Shown: piece after piece, positions 54,312 through 64,000 of the stretch
How the letters are laid out: each line of letters starts with the position of its first letter
Position numbering within the stretch: position 1 is the first letter of the stretch
DNA from: Cepaea nemoralis
Lineage: Eukaryota; Mollusca; Gastropoda; Stylommatophora; Helicidae
Assembly (NCBI GenBank): GCA_014155875.1
Contig: JACEFZ010017893.1
Coordinates: 124,001-188,000, forward strand
Direction of reading: 5' to 3'
Length of the DNA: 64,000 nucleotides
The notes under the pieces: model-generated
Databases searched by the model: none
The model's input: the letters and a program-made list of their open reading frames with translations, nothing else
What the model was told of the DNA's origin: nothing
Program-made: the position numbers and the translations under genes

Positions 54312-56155
54312 TCACACACATCGACTCGATGCTCTATCGAGAAACAGATCGCAATCTGACGGTGCTCGCACTAAAAATGCCATGAAAAGACATGCAATGT
54401 ATGCAGCCAGGAAGAAGAAGAAGGCTGCTAGGACTGCTGATCCTGTGGTGACACACAGCAGTCCCACTCCTACACCAGCTGAAGCTGTTCCCGTCACTGA
54501 ACCGACTGCAAGAGACTACAACTGAAACCAGCAGCAGCTGGGAAGTCCAAAACCACACTATTGAAAAGCAGCCGAGCAGCTCACCAAAGACCTCCACACA
54601 TGAGGAAACCACAACCGAGGACTTCAATGGCAAATTCCTGCTGAAACAAACCAATGTTGGGCAGACTAAATTGTTGGCGCTACCAACAAAGATACTCAGT
54701 CTGTTGGAGAACCAGCTGGGAAGACGTAGCGCCACCTGATGGAGTAGTGGTCTACATCAACAAGAACTCAAAGACCACCGCAATATTGCAGACTATCACG
54801 AAGAAAGAGAAAGCCTACATTAAGCTTCCCCACGGTACCTTAGTGGAAGCCACCCAACCCCGCATGATGAAACGATGGGTCCTCAAGCCGAGTTAAGACT
54901 CATCTCTCAAATGACCAAGTAAGGGAGATGCTGTCGAGTGAGAACTCAACACTAAACATTATCAGTGCAGAGAGGATCATCAGGAAGAACAACACCCCTT
55001 CCACAATCATCATCATCACATCGGAGGACTGGAAGATCCCTAACACCATAAGATGGGTTAGAAGAGAACAAGCTCCAGAGCACTATATTCCTAGAGTGCT
55101 GCAGTGCTCTAGGTGCCGGAAGTTTTGGCACACCTGTGCCACATGCAAAAGTGAGGTGAATGTATGTAGATACTGCTCTGTGCCCCAGTCATACAGTCGG
55201 CGCCCTCAAGCTAAGATCGACACAGACTTCAGGAGGCCTAACCCAGACAGAACGTGTGCCAACTGCCTTGGAAATCATGGCACCAGGTACCTTGGCTGCC
55301 CCTGCCACCAAGGCAGCAAAGAAGCCATGAAAATTGCCATTAAAGCCAATCTACCGTATAAAGAGGCTAGGAGGCAGTACAAGGCTACCACCCGCCTAAC
55401 AAAAAGTGACAAGGCACAATTGGAAGGTCAACTGAAGGACCTGAGATCCAAGTGTACCAGCATCGAGGAACAGTTAGACAAGACACAAGAGACACAAATA
55501 ACAGCCGTTCAACACATCCTAGACGAACTAAAGCAAGTACAGCAGAAGAATGAGCATGATGTCACTCGAATGGCTGCAATAAAGGCTGAGACAGAAGAAA
55601 CTGACAACAATCCAAGAAGAAAGAGAAAAGATAGAACAACTCAAGTCAAAGAATGAGACATCAGAAGATATAAAGTCCAAGGCAGAAGAAGAAGTAGAAG
55701 AGGTGGAAGAAAACAAAAATGACACTGACCAAGACCAAGTGTGGACGGAGGCCAGGAGAAGAGATTACCTGTCACCAAGATTGAGCTATCAAGCCATACG
55801 TGACACATGATGTCAAAGAAAACCAAAACGATTTGAAGATAGACCAAGATGGGGAAATAGATGGAACCCCAGGAGAGATGACACCTGGTAAAATTCTCTG
55901 AAGAAAACACCACCATTAGATGGGGCGGGACCACAATTACCCCAGACCCTACAAGTGTGCGACTCTGTCCAGACATGTGAAACCACAAGAAAGTAACTAA
56001 CACAATGACAACCAATCAGAAGCCAGGAAGCAGAAATACGCAGCTCTGTCTTCAAAAGCAGAAGTACAAGATACACCATAGGGGTCCCAACTATAACCAC
56101 TCAAGAATTCAATGGTTGAATGGGGCCAGGACATCTTTCTTCAAGATTGGAATTG
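54312..56155 (+). mobile_element. ORF1-only LINE-derived retroelement, copy 2
   Basis: 1844 bp between imperfect 12-bp repeats GAGTCTGGAGGG (54300-54311) and GAGTCAGGAGGA (56156-56167). It begins with the TCGACTCGATGCTCTATCGAG-like leader found at the start of copy 1 (2167-4089), contains the same Gag-like frame, and ends GATTGGAATTGG, matching the GGATT-type end of copy 1. No endonuclease, RT or RNase H. Independent insertion with its own duplication shows this form moves as a unit. Confidence 0.78.
54360..55660 (+). pseudogene. ORF1p-like protein (Gag-like), copy 2
   Basis: Frames 54360-54530, 54654-54896 and 54928-55656. A basic N-terminus (KRHAMYAARKKKKAARTA), Thr/Glu-rich linker, central domain (VYINKNSKTTAILQTITKKE), IIIITSEDWKIPNTIRWVRR, zinc-knuckle cysteines CSRCRKFWHTCATC, CRYCSVPQSYSRRPQ and CANCLGNHGTRYLGCPCH, then a Lys/Glu-rich coiled-coil tail from 55440. 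One stop near 54890 and a frameshift near 54520. The last 242 codons are open. It would bind element RNA. Confidence 0.8.
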
Positions 56156-56167
56156 GAGTCAGGAGGA

Positions 56168-56517
56168 CCCTTCATCTCTGTATTATAAGAATTTAACTTC
56201 AAAAGCCTCAGCTTTCTTCTTTATTGATTGCAAAATAGCCCGTGATTCACACCTGTGTGTTGCCATAGGAAAGATGCATGCTATAAAAGTTATTAATTTT
56301 ATTTGTTTGCTGGTGTGCCATAGGCTGCTAATGATTTTTAACATCTGCATTTGCTATGGCAAGCCCGCAAGCTAACTTTATGTTTCATCAGCTACTCTGA
56401 CAGCTGCTTGTTGTTTGTGGTACAAAGGTTTATATTATGTAGATCAAATGTGCTGGAAACCATATGCCTTTTATGATGTTTCACAGCTTTTGCTGCTGAA
56501 CATATAGAAAGCATTAG
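56168..56517. other. Unassigned sequence
   Basis: AT-rich. No motif recognised between the ORF1-only element and the RT fragment that follows. Confidence 0.4.
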
Positions 56518-56672
56518 TTTAGTTTATAAAACAAGTATGAGGATCTCTGATAATGAAGATCTTGTCCCTGGTACCTCTATCCTGTCTGAAACTTGCCTGT
56601 GCTTCATGTAATTCATATCCTAACTTCCTTTTTATTGTCTTCATGATTATTTGCAAAATGATTTTGATAGGA
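56518..56672 (-). pseudogene. RTE LINE RT fragment
   Basis: Minus strand: KIILQIIMKTIKRKLGYELH and EAQASFRQDRGTRDKIFIIR, the GFRxGRGTRDqI block of an RTE reverse transcriptase. It is cut on both sides, and LINE family E starts at 56690. Confidence 0.75.
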
Positions 56673-56689
56673 AGAACTTGACGGGGAAC

Positions 56690-58611
56690 AAGTACATCGA
56701 GACAGCGGTTCAAAAAGGGGGGGCTACCCGGAGTCCCCGGTTGTCTCGAGCACAGTACCATGATCTGGGATGCTATCCAGAGAGCGAAGACGAAGGAGGA
56801 GGAACTCCACGTGATATGGTTGGACATGGCGAACGCCTATGGATCAGTGCCACACCAGTTGTTGTGGCATGCACTCAAGGCTTATCACGTGCCCGAGAAC
56901 AACAGAAATGCTGGTGCAATACTTCTCGGGCTTCTCTCTTCGGTTCTCAACCAAGACGTTCATGACCAGATGGATCGACCTGGAAGGGGTATTGCCATGG
57001 GATGTACGATTTTGCCGATATTGTTTGTCATGGCCGTGCAGGTCATACTGGATGCGGTATCCGGCTATGAACATGGTCCGAAGCTCAGCAAAGGGGTGAA
57101 CACGCCACCGCTGAAGGCCTTCATGGATGATACGAATATCCTGACACCAAAGGAGAGCTGGTGCAGGATGAGCTTCAAGCCAAAGAAATCGAGAAGCCTG
57201 TTGATTGTGAAGGGTAAGGTGGTGGAAAGGAGGTTCACTGTGTCTGGACAAGCAATTCCCGCGGTGACGGAGGAACCTGTGATGAGTCTCGGGAGTGTGT
57301 ATGATTCAACCCTGACGGACAGGAACACGGTGGCAGAGATAAAAGCAATGCTGACGAACTGCCTTAATACCATCAATAAAACCAGGCAAGTTCAAAATAT
57401 GGGTTCTTCAATTTATGCTTATTTCGAAACCCCTGTGGCCACTACTAAATATGATATTGGCGTTTCCGCAGTGAGCGACATGGAGAGGTGAAGACAAGCA
57501 GATACATGAGAAAGTAGCTTGGAGTACCCACATGCCTCACGACTGTCACATTGTATTGTAAGCAGAGCAAGCTCGTCCTCCCGTTCCCGCCCCTCATGGA
57601 AGAGTTTAAGGCCGGAAAAGCCAGACTTTTGATGATGCTGCACGAGTCTCCAGACATAACGGTTAGCACTTCGGTTCCCGCCTTGAAAACGGGAGGGAAG
57701 TGGAAAGTCATCAGCACAGTTGAACAAGCCCAGGCTATACTGCAGCTGAAGGAGGTAATGGCCCACACCCAGCTTGGCAAGCAGGGTTAGGATTCCAAGT
57801 GAATGATCCGATGTGGTCAAAGGCGAATGTCAAGGAACACAGGGATCTGGTGGTCAAGGAGATCTGAAAGGGGGAAGATGACGGAAGAGTCCGCAAGGCT
57901 GCCCAACAGATGCGCAATGGATGTCATGGGTGGCGGTGGTGCAGAGATCCATTACGAACGAAATCTGGCGCATGGCACCATCGAGTCTGTAAGTTTCCTC
58001 ATCCGATCCCTCTACGATGTCCTGCCATCAGGTGCCAACTTGATGACGTGAGGTTTAACCACCGACCCATTCTGTCCCCTCCATAAGAAAGCCCAGATAG
58101 TCCAGACAGTGGAACACGTGCTGTCTGGTTGTAAGGTCGCCCTGACCCAAGGGCGGTTCACATGGCGGCATAACAAAGTTCTGACTGAGTTGGCAGCCAT
58201 AGCGAACATGGCAAGGATGGAAGCTTCGACGGTGCGAGTGACTGGCAACTGACTGTAGACCTAAAGGACCGTGACAATTACCCTGAGGTGATCCAAAAGT
58301 TTGGCTTGCTTAGCTCCTCGTCAGCCAAGCAGCTAATGCTGCTAACGATAGAGCTGATTGTCCCGTACGAATCAAATATTGAGGAGCAACACCTGTACAA
58401 GACAGAGAAGTACAATGGCGTGGTCGCGAGTCTCAGGCGGGAGGGTTACACCGTCAGCTGTTCGCCGTCGAAGTTGGCGTGCGAGGTCTTGTCTCCTACT
58501 CGGTGTTCGATGTGCAGAAGCGAATGGGCATCAAAGGACGCGCAAGGGCCCGGGCACAAAAACAACTGTCTGAGGCTGCCGAAAAGGCCTCGTGCTGGCT
58601 GTGGAACTCCC
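56690..58611 (+). mobile_element. LINE family E (AFMDD-type RT), 5-prime truncated
   Basis: RT and C-terminal region of a LINE group widespread in molluscs, cnidarians and fish (recognised from memory). It starts at KYIETAVQKGG, followed by the domains listed in the next entry, a long alpha-helical C-terminal region, and ends near SEAAEKASCWLW at 58600. No endonuclease or RNase H is visible in the part present. The clade (NeSL/R2-like or other) I cannot settle. Confidence 0.75.
56760..58610 (+). pseudogene. Family E reverse transcriptase and C-terminal region
   Basis: MIWDAIQRAKTKEEELHVIW then LDMANAYGSVPHQLL (motif A), PGRGIAMGCTILPILFVMAV (motif B), PPLKAFMDDTNILT (motif C, F-M-D-D in place of YADD), a 20-residue gap, MSFKPKKSRSLLIVKGKV, EEPVMSLGSVYDSTLTD (motif E-like). 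After a stop at 57491: LVLPFPPLMEEFKAGKARLL, VEQAQAILQLKEVMAH, VEHVLSGCKVALTQGRFTWR then HNKVL, and GVRGLVSYSVFDVQKRMGIK. Multiple frameshifts. Confidence 0.78.
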
Positions 58612-59190
58612 TGTCATAGGCTTACTTAGACATAATTCTGGCTCGCATTTCAAGACAGAGGTGAAACAATTACATGCGTTCAATAACGGCACTCTCACAC
58701 ACAGCAACGATAGTTTCAACCCGTTTATTCACAAAACTATTCACATGGGCAAACTCCCATGAGTTGCGCTCTTGGCAACACGCAACTTGTACAACAACAT
58801 TATCACAGGATTATAATCATTCATGAGAGATAACACAATATAATGGCATAACATAGCTCTCACACTGTCTCCGTTCATACACAGCTCGCTTCATAACTCA
58901 GTCGTGCCACCAATTCTACGATCATAAACACAACCACTGCCCTATGTCTGTCCGTCTCGATACCCTGAACCCGTCTGACCAACACAGGTACTTTTGGCCA
59001 GTTCACGACTGCTCACAGCCCATGAGTCCCATGCAGGGTGGTGTGGTGCGGTGACCACGGGCCTTAGCCTGTTTCTCGGTCTACTTGCACTCTGTGACCG
59101 TGATGCAGAACGCCGGGCTCTCTGCCTGTTATCCTGCCGTAACCTGTCTCCTGTCTATTCCCTGCCATTCAGGATATTGGGTTCCTAACA
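58612..59190 (-). repeat. Probable 3-prime LTR of gypsy element 2
   Basis: Right boundary at CCTAACA (59190), next to a purine-rich tract on the minus strand (GGAGAGAGGGGGAGAA). The left boundary is placed at TGTCATAGG (58612), where LINE family E stops. No partner LTR is present, so limits are tentative. Confidence 0.5.
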
Positions 59191-60455
59191 TTCTCCCCCT
59201 CTCTCCTATGAAAGGGACATCCTTTCATTACGTGTGGGCAGTTCCACGCTGTATGCGTTTAAGTTTTAATTTACTGTCAGGACCCAATGGTGCTGGTTTT
59301 TCACACTGTTGAATCATACTATTGTATAATTGCAAGGTGCTTTCTGTTGGGACATGATGCATGATCTATAATTACTTTATTGTTGCCATCTGGCTTACTT
59401 GTATCAAGTATAGTCCCCTAGTTGGACTGGTACTTAGTTTGAATAATGGACTCAACACAGACCGGAAGTTAACAACGATTGACGCTATCTTTCAAGCTAT
59501 GTTCTCCCTCTCAACAAAAATCATGTTAGGTGTCAAGCCATCACTCTATGTGATAACTTCAGGAACAGTATACTAGCCACTATGGCCAGATATTTTACTC
59601 CTGGTCCTGCCAAATTTCAGTACCCAACGTCCATCTCTAGCTGACAAAACCTGGTATTCAGCAGTCACTTGACTCCTTTGAAAAAAATATAGAATGTACC
59701 AATTTAACCTGTATCAGATTGCTTCCCCTTGGATGCAATCATAAATAGTTATGTACGGTAACCTTTAGAGAATTTCAAAAAATAAAGTTACATTTGTAGT
59801 TTGGTCTAAATGTCAAACGTTTGGCCTCAAGTAATTGAAGATTGTGACACATGTGGCACAATTGAATGTTGGTCAATCGATGATTCTTAGAAAACAAATA
59901 TTGAAATCCTTTTTCTCAAATTCTTGTGTGCAAATATAAGTCATATAATTCATTCAGTCACTCATTCATACTTTCATAATTATGTTAATTAATGAATATG
60001 TTAATATGTCTGGAATCGCAATAAATCAGGAACAAATGGGGGAAAATCCGCGATTACACAAACTGTCAAAGTAGGCTGCCTCAGGAAACGGTGTCATTGA
60101 ACTAACACAGTTCCTAAACTGGATTACAATAGTTGGCACATTTTAGTGCAATATGTACACCTGATTCTCAAGTGCTGAAAAGTTGGTAGCTTTCACTAGT
60201 TCTATACTACATATGGTAATGCACCTGAGAATCATTGCAAGTCTCATTGTCTCTGTACACTACTTTCATTTATTCACCATGACTGGGTTAACCTTCCCAG
60301 ATTCACGGTTTTAAAAATGTAATTTCAAAATAAAACAGGAAATAGTCCATATCACACTCAATTAAGTTATTTTAGCGCTATTATTCGATGGGGTGATGTA
60401 GTGCGCTAGTATGTGATTTTGCATTCTGAGCGCTAACGTTACCTGTCTTATACTT
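59191..60455 (-). other. 3-prime non-coding interior of gypsy element 2
   Basis: About 1.27 kb without coding motifs between RNase H and LTR. Position and length match 27361-28721 in element 1. Confidence 0.65.
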
Positions 60456-60460
60456 TGCGC

Positions 60461-61055
60461 TCAGGCGTTGGTGGACTCATCGAGAGGAATCCTAGACAGA
60501 AGGTCAGCGATCATGTTTTCTGTGCCGTTAATGTGATGTATTTCGAAGCTATACTTCTGTAGTAGAAGTGCCCATCTGGCGATGCGATGATTTGATGGTG
60601 TTCCTTGCATTATGACTTTTAGTGGGCTGTTGTCGGATTCTAAAATAAAATGTTTGCTCAAAAAATACCTGGCTAATTTAGATAAGGAATACACCAGTGC
60701 TAAATATTCAAGTTCCGGTGCATTGTATTTGCGTTTGCATGGTGATAACTTGCGGCTGACATATGCCACTGGATGTACAATGTTGTCGTAAGTGTGTAGG
60801 AGGACACCAGTGAGGCCAACGCCGCTTGAAACAGTCCTGACTGTGAAAGGAAGATTCACGTTTGTTAATTTAAGGATTGGTGGGGATGAGAAGTACAGCT
60901 TTATTTTTGTAAGAGCATTTTTCAGGTCTAAACTGTGTACATGATATGAACTTTCTGTAATAGTTCAGCAAACCTAACATGCTTCTTAATTCCTTCTTTA
61001 TTGTTGGAAGAGATAATTTCAAAATTCTGAATACATTTCTATTGTATCCAGACAC
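60461..61055 (-). pseudogene. Gypsy RT C-terminus and RNase H (element 2)
   Basis: RVFRILKLSLP-type block as NVFRILKLSLPTIKKELRSM and LGLLNYYRKF (61055-60950), a frameshift, then RNase H with GVGLTGVLLHTYDNIVHPVA, YVSRKLSPCKRKYNAPELEY, LESDNSPLKVIMQGTPSNHR and NGTENMIADLLSRIPLDEST ending at a stop at 60461. The first catalytic Asp region is replaced (TVRTVSSGVG), so it is inactive. The 132-codon frame ends naturally. Confidence 0.88.
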
Positions 61056-61734
61056 TGCTGCAACCTAAATTGGAATGAGTCTCATGAGTCTTGGCACTAT
61101 TATGGTTAGAAGCGGTGACTGCAATACCAACAATTTCACAATCAAAACCACAAACTTTACAGACGTCTGGTGTCAGCTCTCTAGCCCTTCCTTCGAACGT
61201 GGTGGCAAGTCCCAGTGAAGTCAATCACGCAGATGTCGGCCGACGTCCAACTTTCACAATATAGCGGTAATCAACCGTAGATTGCACCCAGACCTAGCAC
61301 ATTTAACAAAGCTGCCATAATAACCCCATCCCACAGTGTCACGAGATATGCATACGACGTGGTCTAGTCAGTTGCAGACAGACCAAGAGGTGGATCCAAG
61401 TAGAAAGGAAGAATCCGGCTTCTTAAAAGGGTGTGATGCCGTGAACGGGGCACGAGGAAGGCACACAGCAATGGAGATAAGTGGAGGCCACAGAGGCCAT
61501 GGCGGGGGATGAAGTTAGCACCCCACAACCACACGTGTCAAGGGGCAGGCACAGACTGCAAGGGCTGTCCCCATCGAGGGAAGGAGTGCTTGAGAATGGA
61601 CAAGGTAACAGCAAAGGGACAAGCATAACATTAGGGATAACTAATATGACCGAAAAATGTCTCCACGGCAGGGGACAGATGCCCAGAGTTATGACCTGGG
61701 CGGGACTGCCCCAGAGAATATTAGAATATTATAT
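61056..61734. other. Unassigned region between two elements
   Basis: No recognised coding or repeat motif. The right half (61430-61700) is GC-richer than its surroundings. Open frames here lack family motifs. Confidence 0.4.
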
Positions 61735-63855
61735 AAGCACCAGAGTCCTCCTTCACAATTTTCCCTCCAGCCTGAGCTGTAAAGGCCCATTAGCTTCTCA
61801 CATGTCGGACAACCAACCCATCTGTGTAAATGACAGCATCACCGTCTAACAAATTCTCGAAAATAAATGCGTGTACTTCCGCCTCCACAGCAGGCGGATT
61901 TTCTTGCCTGTATTTTCTGTCTAGTTGGATGCAAACTGAAAAGGACATACAGAAATCCGTTTGTACTTGTACCAACTCCTCGTCAGGTTCTAAGTCCTCA
62001 AGTGAACACACCTGTTGAAGGATGTCTTCAGCTTGACCCATCTACGACCTTCCTCTTTTTAACCTGCTGCACTTCACCTTCATAATTTCACTGTGCAGTG
62101 GATGTTGTGTGTTTGCATTAACTCTGAGATAGGCACGTGCTCTGCAAATTTGTATTCTGTCTTCAATGGTTGGAAAATCAAGAAGGTAGCGCATTGCCCT
62201 ACATGCTGAATCTCTTGTACATTCAAGAATAATGCGCATAGCTTAATTCTGTATCCTTTCCTTCCATTCTATCTGCTTATGGCTGAGAGTCAGGATCACC
62301 ATCGCATACTCAAAAACAGACATGACCAGCCCTTCATATAGACGACACAGATGGTGCTGCTCACAGTTTGCTGCCGCCATCACTCGCATCGCAGCCAAAT
62401 CCCACTTGGCATTTGCTATCACCTGGTATATGTGCTCATTATAAGCAAGGCGTCGATCAAAACATATCCCCAGGTAATTCATTGCCTGCGTTCTTTCCAC
62501 AGTCTCTGAACACAGATTTACAGTTGGTGTTGGAGTGTTGACAATTGGATTATTCAAAAAAGAATCATGTCACTGTTGCCTTTGTTGGGTTGGCGATTGC
62601 CCCAGCTTCAACACACCAAGTGCTTATGCGATTGAGTTTGGTTTGTAGTTCCACAGCAACCTGATCTCTACCCTTACCCTGACGATACACTAAAACATCA
62701 TCGGTATATGACAATGTCATCCCGGTCCAGTGATCTGCTCACTGGTGATTCTCACAGTGTAGGCGCTGAACGGCACCAGAGATAATGGTGATCCCTGTGG
62801 TAGGCCAGGAAGTCCTACTGCTACAGCTAAAAACTACTTTCCATTGGAAAAGGGCTGCAGCAGTCCAACTATGGAGGAAAGGACTTATCTTGAATTCAAG
62901 AAGCTGAAGCATTAAACAATTGAATGGTACTCTATTGTGCACGTCTCAAGATCAATCGCTGCAGCAAAGGTTTCAATACCTGAGTGGAAACCTTCATAGA
63001 CATCATGGGCAAAAACTGCTGCATTGGTCCAGGTTTCTCTTTTTGGACGGTACCCTCCCAGGGTAGGTGGGAAAACACCTTGCCTCTCTAGCTGGCAAGA
63101 TATTTTTTTGGCAATTAACTTCTCCAGCAGCTTGCCTATTGCATTCTGCATGGTTATTACTCAATATCCCTGAATTTGTGTGTGGTCTTTGCCAGGCTTC
63201 AGCAAGGAATCAGATAGCTGTGTAACCACTCCTCCTTGATGCTAGCACTCCCTATACTGTTGTACATATCTGCTAGTTTCTCTAGCTCGTTGTTGGTACA
63301 CCTATTAATGTCATCATATCTTATGCCATCTGGCCTTGGAGGGCTGTTGTTTGATCGTCGAAGCACAACCTTGATTTCTTTCACTGTCACTATCTTCATT
63401 TGAAATGTTCTTTGCCTTGCACCTGTCTGAGGTGACCTCCTTAACAAGATTTCAGCCTCTCATGTCTGTCTGGTTGCTCTGCTCTAAATAGCATTTGAAG
63501 AGGGCTTTGCTCGTGTTCTTGTTGGTCCTCTGCCAGATGCACTATGCTTATCCACCCAGGCCTTCTCCACCTCAAAATTCCACCAAGGTGGCGGCTCCCA
63601 ACTTTTTTCCCTGCCCGGAAGCTTTCTGAGTTTGTCGCACCTTATTTTACTCACCACATCTTGCCCTGTACTGTCATACTGGCAAGTCTTGACCATTGAC
63701 TTGTGCTGTCTGGTTCTGCCTTTCTCCACCAATATGTTGCAAGGGTGGTGGTCACTGCCGTGGTACCCTAGGACACCCCATCTACACAATGTAATGAGTG
63801 AAGGAGAAACCAGCGCCAGATCAATAGCACTGTCCTCATCACCTGAGCGGTTTGC
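61735..63855 (-). mobile_element. RNase H-bearing LINE (family D), copy 2
   Basis: Minus strand: endonuclease C-terminus (63855-63484: AIDLALVSPSLITLC, YHGSDHHPCNILV), linker, RT start NNSPPRPDGIRYDDINR (63447-63199), KLLEKLIAKKISCQLERQ, YRPKRETWTNAAVF, thumb MNYLGICFDRRLAYNEHI (62557-62243), RGRS-MGQAEDILQQV, RNase H start AVIYTDGLVV, cut at 61735. YADD region damaged near 62700 (TDD with lost Tyr-Ala). Collinear with 7113-9060 and by eye about 90 percent identical. Confidence 0.88.
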
Positions 63856-64000
63856 TGTTTCCGTTCTTTTAATGGTCATATCTATTTGTGTGTGGCCAGA
63901 GTTTTTAGCCATTCCTTCTCTCGAAATTACCATATATTCTGTCTTATCTTGGTTGATAACCAGGCCCATCTGTTGGGCTTTTTCCTTTAAATGAGTCAAT
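63856..64000 (-). mobile_element. RTE-like LINE (family B) fragment at window edge
   Basis: Minus strand: MTHLKEKAQQMGLVINQDKT then EYMVI, matching 22345-22400 of the family B copy, and MTIKRTET. The reading frame runs straight into the family D endonuclease at 63856, giving a fused frame that is an insertion junction rather than a real fusion protein. Continues beyond the window. Confidence 0.88.

Larger units (their letters stand above)
58612..61055 (-). mobile_element. Ty3/gypsy-class element with terminal RNase H, element 2
   Basis: Minus strand: RT C-terminus (61055-60870), RNase H (60859-60461), 1.27 kb non-coding (60455-59191) and a probable 3-prime LTR (58612-59190). RNase H is the last coding domain before the LTR and no integrase lies downstream, as in element 1. 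Sequence resembles element 1 (LKLSLPTxKKE, SNHRIA-type motifs) but is clearly a different family. 5-prime truncated at 61055. Confidence 0.8.

Noticed and set aside
61039..61224. Small minus-strand protein beside gypsy element 2
   Set aside because: No family motif, and the frame starts inside the RT fragment and leaves it at the truncation point.

Overview
The window is eukaryotic (metazoan) DNA. It holds part of one host gene, almost buried in retroelements. Four short plus-strand exons (6265-6391, 11913-12119, 35804-35947, 53522-53616) have consensus splice sites and compatible phases. Together they read as a continuous piece of a contactin-type cell-adhesion protein: the end of an Ig domain, a whole first FN3 domain, and the start of the next FN3. 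About 570 coding bases lie in 47 kb, so the introns are 5.5, 23.7 and 17.6 kb. Neither end of the gene is in the window. The element mix (BovB-like RTE LINEs, RNase H-bearing I/Nimb-like LINEs, a Penelope-like element, Ty3/gypsy elements) suggests a protostome invertebrate. The rRNA fragment at 14552 has a stretch that recalls mollusc 18S, but this is from memory and weak.

Left part (1-14.1 kb): a minus-strand I/Nimb-like LINE (242-4612) is split by an ORF1-only retroelement (2167-4089). Next come an RTE relic, exon 1, a second RNase H LINE (7.1-9.06 kb), a 35-bp minisatellite (9.24-10.4 kb), a tRNA-type SINE with 17-bp duplications, exon 2, and a Penelope-like element with GIY-YIG nuclease and a hammerhead-like motif.

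Middle (14.1-25 kb): this is a four-layer nest. An 18S rRNA pseudogene (14552-14935 and 23103-23432, with an LSU-like piece after it) is split by an RTE-like LINE (14947-23098). That LINE is split by an ORF2-only Nimb-like LINE (15788-20778), itself split by a 705-bp non-coding element (18780-19484). Each layer has recognisable target-site duplications. Fragments of three further LINE families follow.

Centre-right (26-46 kb): a 4.9-kb LTR element with paired LTRs and a 5-bp duplication (26837-31724) sits inside a BovB-like LINE. Its sequence is Ty3/gypsy, yet its pol order is protease - integrase - RT/RNase H. Two other gypsy elements (38159-42150 and 58612-61055) fit the same permuted order, known from Gmr1-like elements. 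Exon 3, a (GACA)-bearing satellite and more RTE pieces fill the rest.

Right part (46-64 kb): a nearly complete RTE copy, an opposing copy, a GT-rich tandem repeat joined to a dispersed 3-prime module, exon 4, a second complete ORF1-only element with its own duplication (54312-56155), a LINE whose RT carries an AFMDD motif, the second gypsy element, and a second copy of the RNase H LINE. All transposon reading frames I examined are broken, so this is a graveyard rather than an active locus. The host gene is presumably transcribed through it.
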